This document shows, piece after piece, positions 6,441 to 12,914 of a stretch of DNA of 12,914 bases. Both the position numbers and the translations under genes were made by a program. This DNA is from a bacterium (GTDB taxonomy: Bacteria > Vulcanimicrobiota > Vulcanimicrobiia > Vulcanimicrobiales > SCRA01). Under the pieces are notes generated by a model that saw nothing but the letters and a program-made list of their open reading frames with translations, was not told the DNA's origin and did no database searches. Every line of letters starts with the position of its first letter. Positions within the stretch are counted from its first letter, which is position 1. The stretch spans positions 1-12,914 of the forward strand of contig JAGWST010000107.1 in the NCBI GenBank assembly GCA_028869325.1, written 5' to 3'.

Positions 6441-8114
6441 TTACGAGCGTTTCCCGAGGACTGCGCCCTCGGCATACGATTGTACGGTCTGTGCATACAG
6501 CGAGAGCCATCCCGGGCGCAGCCTTCGGGCCGGCCGTTGCCAACGGCCCAGGCGCCGCTGCAGCTCCTGGTCCGCGACCTCCAAGACCAGACTGCCGCGG
6601 TCGACGTCGATGGCGATGAAGTCACCGTTCTCGACGATCGCCAGCGGGCCGCCCAGCGCGGCCTCCGGCGTCACGTGTCCGATGCAGCAGCCCCGCGTGG
6701 CCCCCGAGAAGCGCCCGTCGGTGACTAGCGCAACGCTGCGCCACAGGCCGCTGCCGACCAGCGATCCCGTGAATGCCACGGCCGATTCGAGTCCCGGCCC
6801 GCCCGAGGGGCCGAGGCCGCGCAAGACGACGACGTCCCCCGCGCCGATGATGCGCCGCTCGATCGCCTGCACGGCGTCGTCGACGCTGGTGAAGACGCGC
6901 GCCGGCCCACGGTGAGCGCGCATCTCTTGCGGCACCGCGGACGATTTGACGATCGCGCCGTCGGGGGCCAGATTCCCGCGCAAGATGGTCAGTGCGGGGC
7001 TTGCGGAGGCCGGATCATCGAGCGCGCGAATCACCGCTCCCGCCGCAGCGGAGATCTGCGCCAGATGATCGCCGATCGTGCCCCCCGCGACCGAGCGCGC
7101 CTCCAGATGCAGGAGCGGCGCCAGCCGTTGCATCACTGCCGCAGTGCCGCCAGCGCGCTCGAAATCCTCGATCTGGTCGTTGCCGTTCGGACGAATCGCG
7201 CAGAGCTGCGGTACCTGCCGCCCGAAGCGCTCGAAGAGCTCGATGACGGAGACCCGCAGCTCCGCCTCGCAGGCGATCGCGGCGAGATGATGCACGACGT
7301 TCGTCGAGGCGCCGATAGCCAGCGCAACCTTGACGGCGTTCTCGAACGCCGGCGCCGTCATGATGGCGCGCGGGCGCACGTCGTTGCGCATTAGCTCTAC
7401 GATCCGCCGCCCCGCGCTCCGAGCGATCTGGCCCGCGCGCTCGCCGGCGGCGGCGATCGGCGTGGTTCCCGGCAGCGTCATGCCCAGCGCCTCGGCCAAG
7501 CAGTGCATCGAGTTGGCCGTGCCCAAGAAGGAGCAGACTCCCGGCCCGGGACAGGCCCGCTCCGCGAGCTCGATCACCTCCGCGAGGCCGATCTCGCCAT
7601 TGCCGAGCGCGCCGGGCGCCTCCAGCAGGCTCTCCATATCGATGCGGCGGCCCTCGTGGCAGCCGGGGGCGCCGTAGCCGCCCGCGACGACGATCGACGG
7701 CAAATCCAGGCGCGCCGCGGCCATCAGCTCGGCCGGCAGCGTCTTGTCGCATGCGCCGATCAACACCATGCCGTCGAAGCGAAAGCTCTCCACGGCCACT
7801 TCGATCTCGAAGGAGATCAGGTCGCGCGTCACCAGCATGTAGCGCGCATCGGCAAGCGTCTGCAGATCTAGCATCGGGCAGGTGAAGATCTCGAAGCCCA
7901 GGCCGCCCGCTTCATAGATGCCGTCTTTGACGGCGGCGGCTAGGCCGCGCAGGTGGAATCCGCAGGGCCCGATCTCGTTCCAGGGCGTGATGACCGCGAT
8001 CTTCGGACGCTCCAGGTCCTCGCTCTTGATGCCGACGGAGCGCAAGTGTGCCCGCCGGCTCGCCCAGGCGGCCGAGCCGGCATCGAAGTTGCTACGCCAC
8101 GTCCCTTCCGACAT
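6441..8114 (-). CDS. IlvD/Edd family dehydratase (dihydroxy-acid or sugar-acid dehydratase)
   Basis: This 557-residue iron-sulfur enzyme removes water from a 2,3-dihydroxy acid to give a 2-keto-3-deoxy acid. Three cluster cysteines are in place: Cys51 ([10 protein letters not shown]), Cys122 ([10 protein letters not shown], with Lys124 at the metal site) and Cys194 ([15 protein letters not shown]). The C-terminal motif [11 protein letters not shown] (465-475) holds the catalytic Ser470, and IGHVTPEA (478-485) follows as usual. Length fits dihydroxy-acid dehydratase, but the GACDKTLPA variant and catabolic neighbours favour a sugar-acid or other hydroxy-acid substrate over valine/isoleucine synthesis. 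ATG 8114 has a modest AAAGG site. The gene leads a probable two-gene unit with the solute-binding protein and diverges from the aldehyde dehydrogenase operon; the 8170-8187 palindrome overlaps its likely promoter. Confidence 0.92.
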   Translation of the reverse strand: MSEGTWRSNFDAGSAAWASRRAHLRSVGIKSEDLERPKIAVITPWNEIGPCGFHLRGLAAAVKDGIYEAGGLGFEIFTCPMLDLQTLADARYMLVTRDLISFEIEVAVESFRFDGMVLIGACDKTLPAELMAAARLDLPSIVVAGGYGAPGCHEGRRIDMESLLEAPGALGNGEIGLAEVIELAERACPGPGVCSFLGTANSMHCLAEALGMTLPGTTPIAAAGERAGQIARSAGRRIVELMRNDVRPRAIMTAPAFENAVKVALAIGASTNVVHHLAAIACEAELRVSVIELFERFGRQVPQLCAIRPNGNDQIEDFERAGGTAAVMQRLAPLLHLEARSVAGGTIGDHLAQISAAAGAVIRALDDPASASPALTILRGNLAPDGAIVKSSAVPQEMRAHRGPARVFTSVDDAVQAIERRIIGAGDVVVLRGLGPSGGPGLESAVAFTGSLVGSGLWRSVALVTDGRFSGATRGCCIGHVTPEAALGGPLAIVENGDFIAIDVDRGSLVLEVADQELQRRLGRWQRPARRLRPGWLSLYAQTVQSYAEGAVLGKRS

Positions 8115-8168
8115 CACAAGCCTTTCGCACGCAAATAGAGCTTGGAGGAGACTCCGCACTCCGCACAT

Positions 8169-8197
8169 AACTTACCAAATGGTCAGTAATTTAGCAA
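8169..8197 (-). promoter_or_regulatory. Candidate promoter of the dehydratase/solute-binding protein unit
   Basis: On the minus strand, TTGCTA (plus positions 8192-8197) and TAAGTT (8169-8174) are separated by exactly 17 bases, a sigma70-like arrangement. The -10 element matches the consensus at only three of six positions. The spacer and -10 are covered by the 8170-8187 palindrome, which would explain repression by steric block. No equally good promoter is visible on the plus strand for the aldehyde dehydrogenase gene. Confidence 0.35.
8170..8187. promoter_or_regulatory. TetR-type operator palindrome between the two divergent operons
   Basis: ACTTACCAAATGGTCAGT has two 8-base arms around AA with one mismatch, and the core ACCA-AA-TGGT is perfect. 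This 18-bp dyad with ACC...GGT half-sites is the usual form of TetR-family operators. It lies 45 bp upstream of the aldehyde dehydrogenase ATG and 55 bp upstream of the dehydratase ATG. It stands in a locally A/T-rich patch of an otherwise GC-rich gap. The only regulator gene of this type in the window is the TetR gene at the end of the plus-strand operon, the natural candidate to bind it. Confidence 0.62.
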
Positions 8198-8232
8198 GAC
8201 CTCGGACCCTAATCCGCAGTGGGAGGGATACG

Positions 8233-9678
8233 ATGCTCTCGGTCGCCTACGAACGATCGCTCTACATCGAGGGGGCGTGGAGCGAAGGCCGCGCACGCGC
8301 CGACGTGATCCATAAGTACCGGCAGCGGCCGTTCTCGGCCATCAGCCTGGCGGGCGCCGAGGACGTCGCGCGGGCGGCATCCGCGGCGGCCAAGGCCGTC
8401 GAGCAAGTCCCGCTGAGTCTGGGCGAGCGCTGCCGATTTCTCCGCGATCTAGCCGGCTTGGTGCGCCAAGCGTGCGACGCGATAGCCCCCACGTTGAGCG
8501 CGGAGACCGGCAAGCCGCTCGGCGAGGCGAGATCGGAGGTGGAGCGCTGCGCGGCCGTCCTCGAGCTCAGCGCCGAGGAGGGGCGCCGGCTGGGCGGCGA
8601 GGTGGTGCCGCTGGAGGCGACCAAGGGTTTGGAGAACCGCGTTGCCTTCACGATGCGCGCGCCGGTGGGCGTGGTCGCGGCGATCACGCCGTTCAACGCG
8701 CCGCTGGTGCTGCTGGCCCACAAGCTGGGTCCGGCGATCGCGGGCGGGAATGCCGTGCTCGTCAAACCCGCGCTCGAGACGCCGTGCGCCACGATCGAGC
8801 TCTTCGCCCTCATCGAGCGCGCCGGTCTCCCCGCCGGCTATGCGCAGCTCCTGCAAGGCGGCGCCGACGTGGGCAGCGCGATGGTCACCGATCCGCGCGT
8901 CGATCTGGTGAGCTTCACCGGAAGCGCGCGTGCCGGCGAGGCGATTCTGCGCAGCGCCGGTCTGAAGCGCGTTCTGCTGGAGCTGGGCAACAACTCGGCG
9001 GCGATCGTGGCGCCCGATGCCGATCTCGACGAGGTCGCCGGCATCGTCTGCCGGCAGTCGTTCGGCTACGCGGGGCAGGTCTGCATCTCGCTCCAGCGCA
9101 CGTACGTCCATCGCAGCGCCGTCGAGCGCTTCACGGAGCTGCTGGCGCAGAAGGCGCGGCGGCTTGTGGTGGGCGATCCCGAGCGGCCGGAGACCAACGT
9201 CGGGCCGATGCTCCGCGAAGCCGACGCAGAGCGCGTCGAGCGCTGGGTCGCGGAGGCGGTGACGGAGGGCGCGCGCATCGTCTGCGGCGGCCAGCGCCAG
9301 GGCGTCATGTTCCAACCGACCGTGCTGACCGATGTGAAGCCGTCGATGAGCGTGGTCTGTCAGGAGGTCTTCGGTCCGGTCGTCTCGGTGATTCCCTTCG
9401 ACGACGACGACCACGTCGCGGAGGCCGTGAACGCGGGGCCGTACGGCCTGCAGGCGGGCGTCTTCACGCGCGATATCGACCGCGCTTTTGCGCTGGCAAG
9501 GCGCCTGCGCATGGGCGCCGTGATGATCAATGACGGTCCGCTCTTTCGCGCCGACGCCATGCCATACGGGGGCATCAAGTCCTCGGGGCTGGGGCGCGAG
9601 GGGCCGCGCTATCTCATCGAGGAGATGACGCAGCAGCGGCTGATCGTACTCAACTTGAAGTCTCCGGCCCAGCGCTGA
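8233..9678 (+). CDS. NAD(P)-dependent aldehyde dehydrogenase
   Basis: This 481-residue protein is a complete member of the aldehyde dehydrogenase superfamily, oxidising an aldehyde to its acid in the cytoplasm. The catalytic cysteine is Cys284 (GYAGQVCIS), the general base is Glu250 (LLELGNNS), the oxyanion Asn is in ITPFNAP (Asn155), and Lys178 (VLVKPA) binds the cofactor. SFTGSARAG (227-235) is the nucleotide-loop motif. The C-terminal MPYGGIKSSGLGREG is like that of the lactaldehyde, phosphonoacetaldehyde and non-phosphorylating glyceraldehyde-3-phosphate branch, so a small hydroxy- or semialdehyde is a reasonable guess. ATG 8233 follows GGGAGGG by 5 nt. It leads a probable operon: the SDR gene starts 28 bp after its stop. 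The upstream gap carries the TetR-type palindrome. Confidence 0.94.
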   Translation: MLSVAYERSLYIEGAWSEGRARADVIHKYRQRPFSAISLAGAEDVARAASAAAKAVEQVPLSLGERCRFLRDLAGLVRQACDAIAPTLSAETGKPLGEARSEVERCAAVLELSAEEGRRLGGEVVPLEATKGLENRVAFTMRAPVGVVAAITPFNAPLVLLAHKLGPAIAGGNAVLVKPALETPCATIELFALIERAGLPAGYAQLLQGGADVGSAMVTDPRVDLVSFTGSARAGEAILRSAGLKRVLLELGNNSAAIVAPDADLDEVAGIVCRQSFGYAGQVCISLQRTYVHRSAVERFTELLAQKARRLVVGDPERPETNVGPMLREADAERVERWVAEAVTEGARIVCGGQRQGVMFQPTVLTDVKPSMSVVCQEVFGPVVSVIPFDDDDHVAEAVNAGPYGLQAGVFTRDIDRAFALARRLRMGAVMINDGPLFRADAMPYGGIKSSGLGREGPRYLIEEMTQQRLIVLNLKSPAQR

Positions 9679-9706
9679 ACCGGGCCGGTAAAGGGAGAAC
9701 GCCTTC

Positions 9707-10504
9707 GTGAAGACCGAGATCGCACGCGATGGAGAGACCGCGGGACGGCTGGCCGGCAAGGTGGCCGTGATCACCGGCGCCGCCTCGGGCATGGGGCGCG
9801 CGGCCAGCGCCCTTTTCGTCAGAGAGGGCGCGCGCGTCGTGCTGGTCGACATCAGCGCCGAGGGCGCCGAGCGCGCGGCGAAAGAGATCGATCCGCAGGG
9901 CGGCAAGACGCTTGCATTTGCCGCCGACGTTGCCGATTCTGCCCGCATGCACGCGGCGGTGGAGCGCTCTATCGAGCACTTTGGCGCCGTCGACATCCTC
10001 TTCAACAACGCGGGCTATCCGATGGAGTTCACCGCCATTGAAGACGTCGACGAGAGGCTCTACCAACGCGTGATGGACGTCAACGTCAAAGGGGTCTTCG
10101 TCGGCTCCCAAGCCGTGGTGCGCCACATGAAGGAGCGGCGCGCGGGCTGCATCATCAACACCAGCTCCGTGGCGGCGCTCCGCCCGCGCCCCGGGCTCAC
10201 GGCGTACTGCGCGGCCAAGAGCGCCGTGATCACGATGACCAAGGCGCTTGCGCTGGAGCTGGCCCCGCATCAGGTGCGCGTGAACTGCATCGCTCCCGGT
10301 GCCACCGACACGCCGATGCTGCCGGGCTTCATCGGTCTGAAGAACGATTTCGAGAAGGGGCGCGCGATGTACATCGGCAGCATCCCGCTTGGCCGCCTCG
10401 CGACCCCCCAGGACATCGCCGCCGGGGCGCTCTATCTGGCCTCCGATGACGCGGCGTTCGTCACCGGCGAGGTGCTAACCATCGACGGCGGGCGCGGCGT
10501 CTAG
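9707..10504 (+). CDS. Short-chain dehydrogenase/reductase (classical SDR)
   Basis: This 265-residue classical SDR oxidises or reduces an alcohol/ketone pair with a nicotinamide cofactor. The cofactor motif TGAASGMG is at 23-30, NNAG at 100-103, and the active site has Ser154, Tyr167 and Lys171 (YCAAK), with Asn126 completing the tetrad. Asp48 at the end of the second strand (VVLVDIS) predicts NAD(H) over NADP(H). The C-terminal FVTGEVLTIDGG is the usual substrate-side ending. The start is GTG 9707 with AAGGGAG about 9 nt upstream; no ATG is available before the Rossmann strand, so about 15 extra N-terminal residues are predicted. Its stop codon overlaps the start of the FAD oxidoreductase by one base, so the two are probably translated together. 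The alcohol substrate is not readable from sequence. Confidence 0.93.
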   Translation: MKTEIARDGETAGRLAGKVAVITGAASGMGRAASALFVREGARVVLVDISAEGAERAAKEIDPQGGKTLAFAADVADSARMHAAVERSIEHFGAVDILFNNAGYPMEFTAIEDVDERLYQRVMDVNVKGVFVGSQAVVRHMKERRAGCIINTSSVAALRPRPGLTAYCAAKSAVITMTKALALELAPHQVRVNCIAPGATDTPMLPGFIGLKNDFEKGRAMYIGSIPLGRLATPQDIAAGALYLASDDAAFVTGEVLTIDGGRGV

Positions 10505-11841
10505 TGCTGGTCTCGCTCCCCGGCCGCCGCGTTCCCGTGGTGTACGAGGCCGAGGTGCTGGTGGTCGGGGGCGGCTCGGCGGGGATCGCCTCGGCGCTGG
10601 CGGCCGCGCGGGCCGGAGCGCGGGTGGCGCTGGTCGAGCGTTACGGCTTCTTCGGCGGGATCCTCACCGGCGTGACGCTGGGGAGCCTGGTCGGCTTTCA
10701 CACGCTCGACGCCGACGGGCGGCTGTTGGATGTGGTCGGCGGGATCGGCCGCGAGGTGGTAGAGCGGCTGCGGCAAGGCGGCGGTGCCGCGCCGCCGCGC
10801 CGCTGGCTGCGAACGGCATCGGTCCCGTACGACATCTTCGCGCTGAAGCTGCTCTTCGACCGCATGATTCAAGAGGCGGGCGTCGAGCCGTTCCTGCATG
10901 CCTTCGTCACGGATGTCGTCATGGATGGCGAGCGCTTGGGCGGCGTGGTACTGGCGACGAAGTCCGGGTTCCAGGCCGTGACGGCGCAGGTGGCGATCGA
11001 CTGTTCCGGCGACGGCGACGTGGCGGCGCTTGCCGGTGCCCCGTTCGAGGTGCCCGAAGAGGTGCAGCTTCCCTCGGCGATGTTTCGCATGGGCGGCGTG
11101 GATGCCGACCTCGTCGACGCCATGGAGCGCCCGCGGCTGCGCGCGATCCTGGAGCGCGTGCGCGAGGGCGGCGTCGATCTTCCACGCGTCGCCGGCGGCG
11201 TCTTCAGCACGCCCAACCGCTCCGGCACGCATCTGAACATCACCCGCGTCTCGCGCGATGGAAGGCCGGTCGATCCGACAGATGCTCGCCAGCTCACCGC
11301 CGCGGAGATCGAAGGCCGCCGCCAGGTCGCGCTCTACGCATCGGTCTTTCGGCAGCACGTGCCCGGCTTCGAGCACGCCTATGTCGTCGATAGCGGCGCG
11401 CAGATCGGCGTTCGCGAGAGCCGCGTCATCGGTGGGCGCTATCGCCTCACCGAAGAGGACGTGCTGGGCGAGGCCCGCTTCGAGGATGCGATCGGCTGCG
11501 GCGCGTGGCCCGTGGAGCTGCACACCGCCGATCGCGCGACGACGTGGAGATGGCTGCGCGACGGCGGCTACTATCAGATGCCCTATCGCATGCTGCTGCC
11601 GTTGGGAGTCGATGGGCTGATGATCGCGGGACGCTGCATGTCGGCGACGCATGCCGCGCAAGCCTCCGTGCGCGCCAGCGCCAACTGCTTCGCCGCCGGA
11701 GAGGCGGCCGGCACCGCAGCGGCGATGGCCGTCGATGCAGGAGTCCAGCCGGCGGCATTGCCGGCGGATGCGTTACGCCGCAAGCTGGAGGCGGGCGGCG
11801 CGCTGATGGCTCCTATTTCACATGAAGCGCTGAGCCGCTGA
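10504..11841 (+). CDS. FAD-dependent oxidoreductase (FAD_oxidored, PF12831-like)
   Basis: This 445-residue flavoprotein has an N-terminal dinucleotide fold: EVLVVGGGSAGIASALAA (residues 17-34, GxGxxG variant GGGSAG) ending in the ribose-binding acid Glu45 (VALVER). YGFFGGILTG (47-56) and the C-terminal second FAD contact GRCMSATHAAQASVRA are typical of the FAD_oxidored family, whose members often sit in carbohydrate and organic-acid gene clusters. The donor substrate and electron acceptor are unknown. The start is taken as GTG 10504, which shares its first base with the SDR stop codon (TAGTG) and has no ribosome binding site of its own, as expected for coupled translation. An in-frame GTG a little further in is an alternative. 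The TetR gene follows on the same strand after a structured gap of about 70-110 bp. Confidence 0.88.
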   Translation: MLVSLPGRRVPVVYEAEVLVVGGGSAGIASALAAARAGARVALVERYGFFGGILTGVTLGSLVGFHTLDADGRLLDVVGGIGREVVERLRQGGGAAPPRRWLRTASVPYDIFALKLLFDRMIQEAGVEPFLHAFVTDVVMDGERLGGVVLATKSGFQAVTAQVAIDCSGDGDVAALAGAPFEVPEEVQLPSAMFRMGGVDADLVDAMERPRLRAILERVREGGVDLPRVAGGVFSTPNRSGTHLNITRVSRDGRPVDPTDARQLTAAEIEGRRQVALYASVFRQHVPGFEHAYVVDSGAQIGVRESRVIGGRYRLTEEDVLGEARFEDAIGCGAWPVELHTADRATTWRWLRDGGYYQMPYRMLLPLGVDGLMIAGRCMSATHAAQASVRASANCFAAGEAAGTAAAMAVDAGVQPAALPADALRRKLEAGGALMAPISHEALSR

Positions 11842-11847
11842 ACACCA

Positions 11848-11896
11848 CAGGGCGCGCCGAAGCAGCCGCCGAAGGCCGCCGTCGCACAGCGCCCTG
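11848..11896 (+). promoter_or_regulatory. Long-arm inverted repeat and CGCCGAAG repeats in the leader of the TetR gene
   Basis: CAGGGCGC (11848-11855) and GCGCCCTG (11889-11896) are perfect 8-base complementary arms enclosing 33 bases. The octamer CGCCGAAG occurs at 11855-11862, 11867-11874 and, beyond the stem, 11904-11911. The 3' arm ends immediately before AAAGGA (11897-11902), the best ribosome binding site for the TetR gene. The structure could reduce read-through into, or translation of, the regulator gene. No T-run follows, so it is not a standard terminator. Confidence 0.35.
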
Positions 11897-11911
11897 AAAG
11901 GATCGCCGAAG

Positions 11912-12517
11912 CTGGGAAAGATCAGAGATGCCGCGCGCACGCGCGAGCGCATCGTGAGGGCAGCGGAGAAGGAGCTCGCCGCGAAAGGCTTCAGCGGCGC
12001 TCGCGTTGAGGAGATCGCTCGGCGAGCGAAGGTCAAGAAGCAGCTCCTCTACCACTACTTCGCCAGCAAGGAGGCCTTGCTCGACGAGATCCTCCATCGG
12101 CAGATCGAGCAGAAGGCGCTACGGGTCTACAAGGCGCCGGGAGAGGCCACGGACCTGCTGGAGTATCACTTCGCCAGCCGGCTCGGCGATCTCGACTGGA
12201 TCCGCTTTCTCACGTGGGAGGCCGCGAGCAGCGGCAACCGGCGCGTCCACAGCGAGCGCGAGAGGCGTGAGGCCTTCGTGCAGCAGGCGGAGGAGCTGCG
12301 CCGCAGTTACCCGGAGAGCTTCGCGAGCGCCGATCTCGATCCGACCATGGTGCTGCTGGCGATCTACAGCTTGACGACATATCCGCTAGCCTTTCCGCAG
12401 ATCACGCGCATGATCGCGGGCCAGAGTGCCACGAGCGAGGCCTTCCGCGACGCCTGGCAGCGCTTTCTCCGCGTACTTGGCGAGCGCCTGATGGACGCCG
12501 GCGGCTCCGAAGCGTAG
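11912..12517 (+). CDS. TetR/AcrR family transcriptional regulator
   Basis: This is a TetR-family repressor: an N-terminal helix-turn-helix domain (AAKGFSGARVEEIARRAKVK, then QLLYHYFASKEALLDEIL) and a C-terminal ligand-binding domain of about 130 residues ending LGERLMDAGGSEA. The first ATG or GTG in frame is GTG 11954, which would give 187 residues but cut into helix 1. Upstream codons in the same frame read KIRDAARTRERI, exactly the kind of N-terminus TetR proteins have. CTG 11912, with AAAGGA 9 nt upstream, is therefore proposed as the start (201 residues); this is uncertain. Downstream of the aldehyde dehydrogenase, SDR and FAD genes on the same strand, it probably controls them by binding the palindrome at 8170-8187. 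The ligand may be a pathway intermediate. Confidence 0.85.
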   Translation: MGKIRDAARTRERIVRAAEKELAAKGFSGARVEEIARRAKVKKQLLYHYFASKEALLDEILHRQIEQKALRVYKAPGEATDLLEYHFASRLGDLDWIRFLTWEAASSGNRRVHSERERREAFVQQAEELRRSYPESFASADLDPTMVLLAIYSLTTYPLAFPQITRMIAGQSATSEAFRDAWQRFLRVLGERLMDAGGSEA

Positions 12518-12623
12518 CCCCACCCCGGCGCATCGGGCCGAGCAGCCGAGCGCTCTGCTAGGGGTATCCCTCGCGGATGGCCAAACGGCCGCTAGCCTAC
12601 TCTACCGCGGGGGAATCGCCGTC
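12518..12623. other. Intergenic gap with short dyads, no clear promoter
   Basis: This 106-bp gap follows the TetR stop. It holds a perfect 8-bp palindrome GAGCGCTC (12548-12555) and GGCC-AAAC-GGCC (12579-12590), which could fold into a small hairpin after the TetR gene. No T-run follows the hairpin. No convincing promoter for the exported protein gene is visible. Confidence 0.25.
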
Positions 12624-12914
12624 ATGATCGGATTCCGGCGCCTGGTCTGCGCGTTCGCAGCGGCGCTTGCCCTCGCAAGCTCCGCGCCGGCCTGCGCCGC
12701 GGATCCTTCGCTGACCAGCGTGCACAGCGCGGTCGCGGATGACGGCAGCGCGCGTATCACCTTGAGGTTCAACGGACCGCTGCCCGATGCGCGCGTGATC
12801 CAGAACCCATCAGGCCTGGTCCACGTCGTCTTCATTGGCGCATCGCTCAGCTCGCACGAGCGCGCCACGATCGTACCGGGCGGCGAGATTCTGAGCGCCG
12901 CACTCAAACCATTC
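12624..12914 (+). CDS. Sec-exported protein with an AMIN-like N-terminal domain, cut by the window edge
   Basis: Ninety-seven codons are visible and the frame is still open at the right edge. Residues 1-26 form a Sec signal peptide: MIGFRR, a hydrophobic core LVCAFAAALALASS, and the cleavage region APACAA before Asp27. Residues 28-75 contain beta-strands of the AMIN type: SARITLRFNGPLPDARVIQNPSG followed by LVHVVFIGAS. AMIN domains target cell-wall amidases and PilQ-type secretins to the envelope, usually as an N-terminal module, so the missing part would decide between those. The cysteine before the cleavage site is not in a lipobox. ATG 12624 has only a weak G-rich site upstream. It is separated from the catabolic operon by 106 bp and probably belongs to a different, core-genome neighbourhood. 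Confidence 0.62.
   Translation, partial: MIGFRRLVCAFAAALALASSAPACAADPSLTSVHSAVADDGSARITLRFNGPLPDARVIQNPSGLVHVVFIGASLSSHERATIVPGGEILSAALKPF

Noticed and set aside
8151..8164. Tandem ACTCCGC-ACTCCGC in the leader of the dehydratase
   Set aside because: Only two short copies without dyad symmetry or a clear position relative to promoter elements; probably chance.
8449..10008. Minus-strand open frame of 519 codons opposite the aldehyde dehydrogenase and SDR genes
   Set aside because: It is fully antisense to two proteins with intact active sites, is rich in Arg, His and Ala, and shows no recognisable motif.
10501..11661. Minus-strand open frame of 386 codons opposite the FAD oxidoreductase
   Set aside because: It is a shadow of a gene with clear FAD-binding motifs and has no ribosome binding site or domain of its own.
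1..12914. CRISPR arrays, tRNA or rRNA genes, insertion sequences, attachment sites, T-run terminators
   Set aside because: No spaced repeat array, cloverleaf, terminal inverted repeats, transposase or integrase frame, or hairpin followed by a T-run was found by eye on either strand.

Overview
This is a GC-rich bacterial window (about 80% G+C by hand count in the best coding stretches) from an apparently diderm organism. It encodes an exported solute-binding protein and the start of a Sec-exported AMIN-like protein. No rRNA, tRNA, transposase or phage gene is visible, so the phylum cannot be fixed. The style would fit a proteobacterium or an uncultured lineage such as Eremiobacterota, but that is a guess. 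The gene content is that of an accessory catabolic region for organic acids or sugar acids.

Layout. (1) At the left edge a tartrate/D-malate dehydrogenase-like gene (minus, cut by the edge) diverges from a 3-carboxymuconate cycloisomerase/adenylosuccinate lyase-family gene (plus). (2) Next comes a stand-alone H-NOX haem/nitric-oxide sensor (1867-2409, plus). It is visibly poorer in G+C than its neighbours and converges on a GH1 beta-glucosidase (minus). (3) The glucosidase diverges from a class III (CaiB/BaiF) CoA-transferase (plus), which converges on a two-gene minus-strand unit: an IlvD/Edd dehydratase followed by a branched-chain-type ABC solute-binding protein. (4) That unit diverges from a plus-strand operon: aldehyde dehydrogenase, short-chain dehydrogenase, FAD-dependent oxidoreductase (1-nt overlap with the previous gene), then a TetR-family regulator. 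The divergent 118-bp gap at 8115-8232 carries an 18-bp near-perfect palindrome with the look of a TetR operator. (5) The right edge holds the first 97 codons of a secreted AMIN-like protein.

How the parts may work together (inference). The dehydratase, the dehydrogenases (SDR, ALDH, FAD enzyme, tartrate/malate-type), the lyase and the CoA-transferase all belong to families acting on hydroxy acids, keto acids, aldehydes or carboxylates. The solute-binding protein would capture the substrate in the periplasm, and the TetR protein probably represses both arms from the 8170-8187 site. No aldolase, kinase, permease or ATPase is present, so the pathway and the transporter are incomplete here.

The points most worth a second look are the isolated H-NOX protein (haem His, YxSxR motif, no distal Tyr, three cysteines placed as in zinc-binding H-NOX), the shared TetR operator, a perfect hairpin covering the glucosidase ribosome binding site, and a TetR gene with no ATG or GTG far enough upstream for a full DNA-binding domain.
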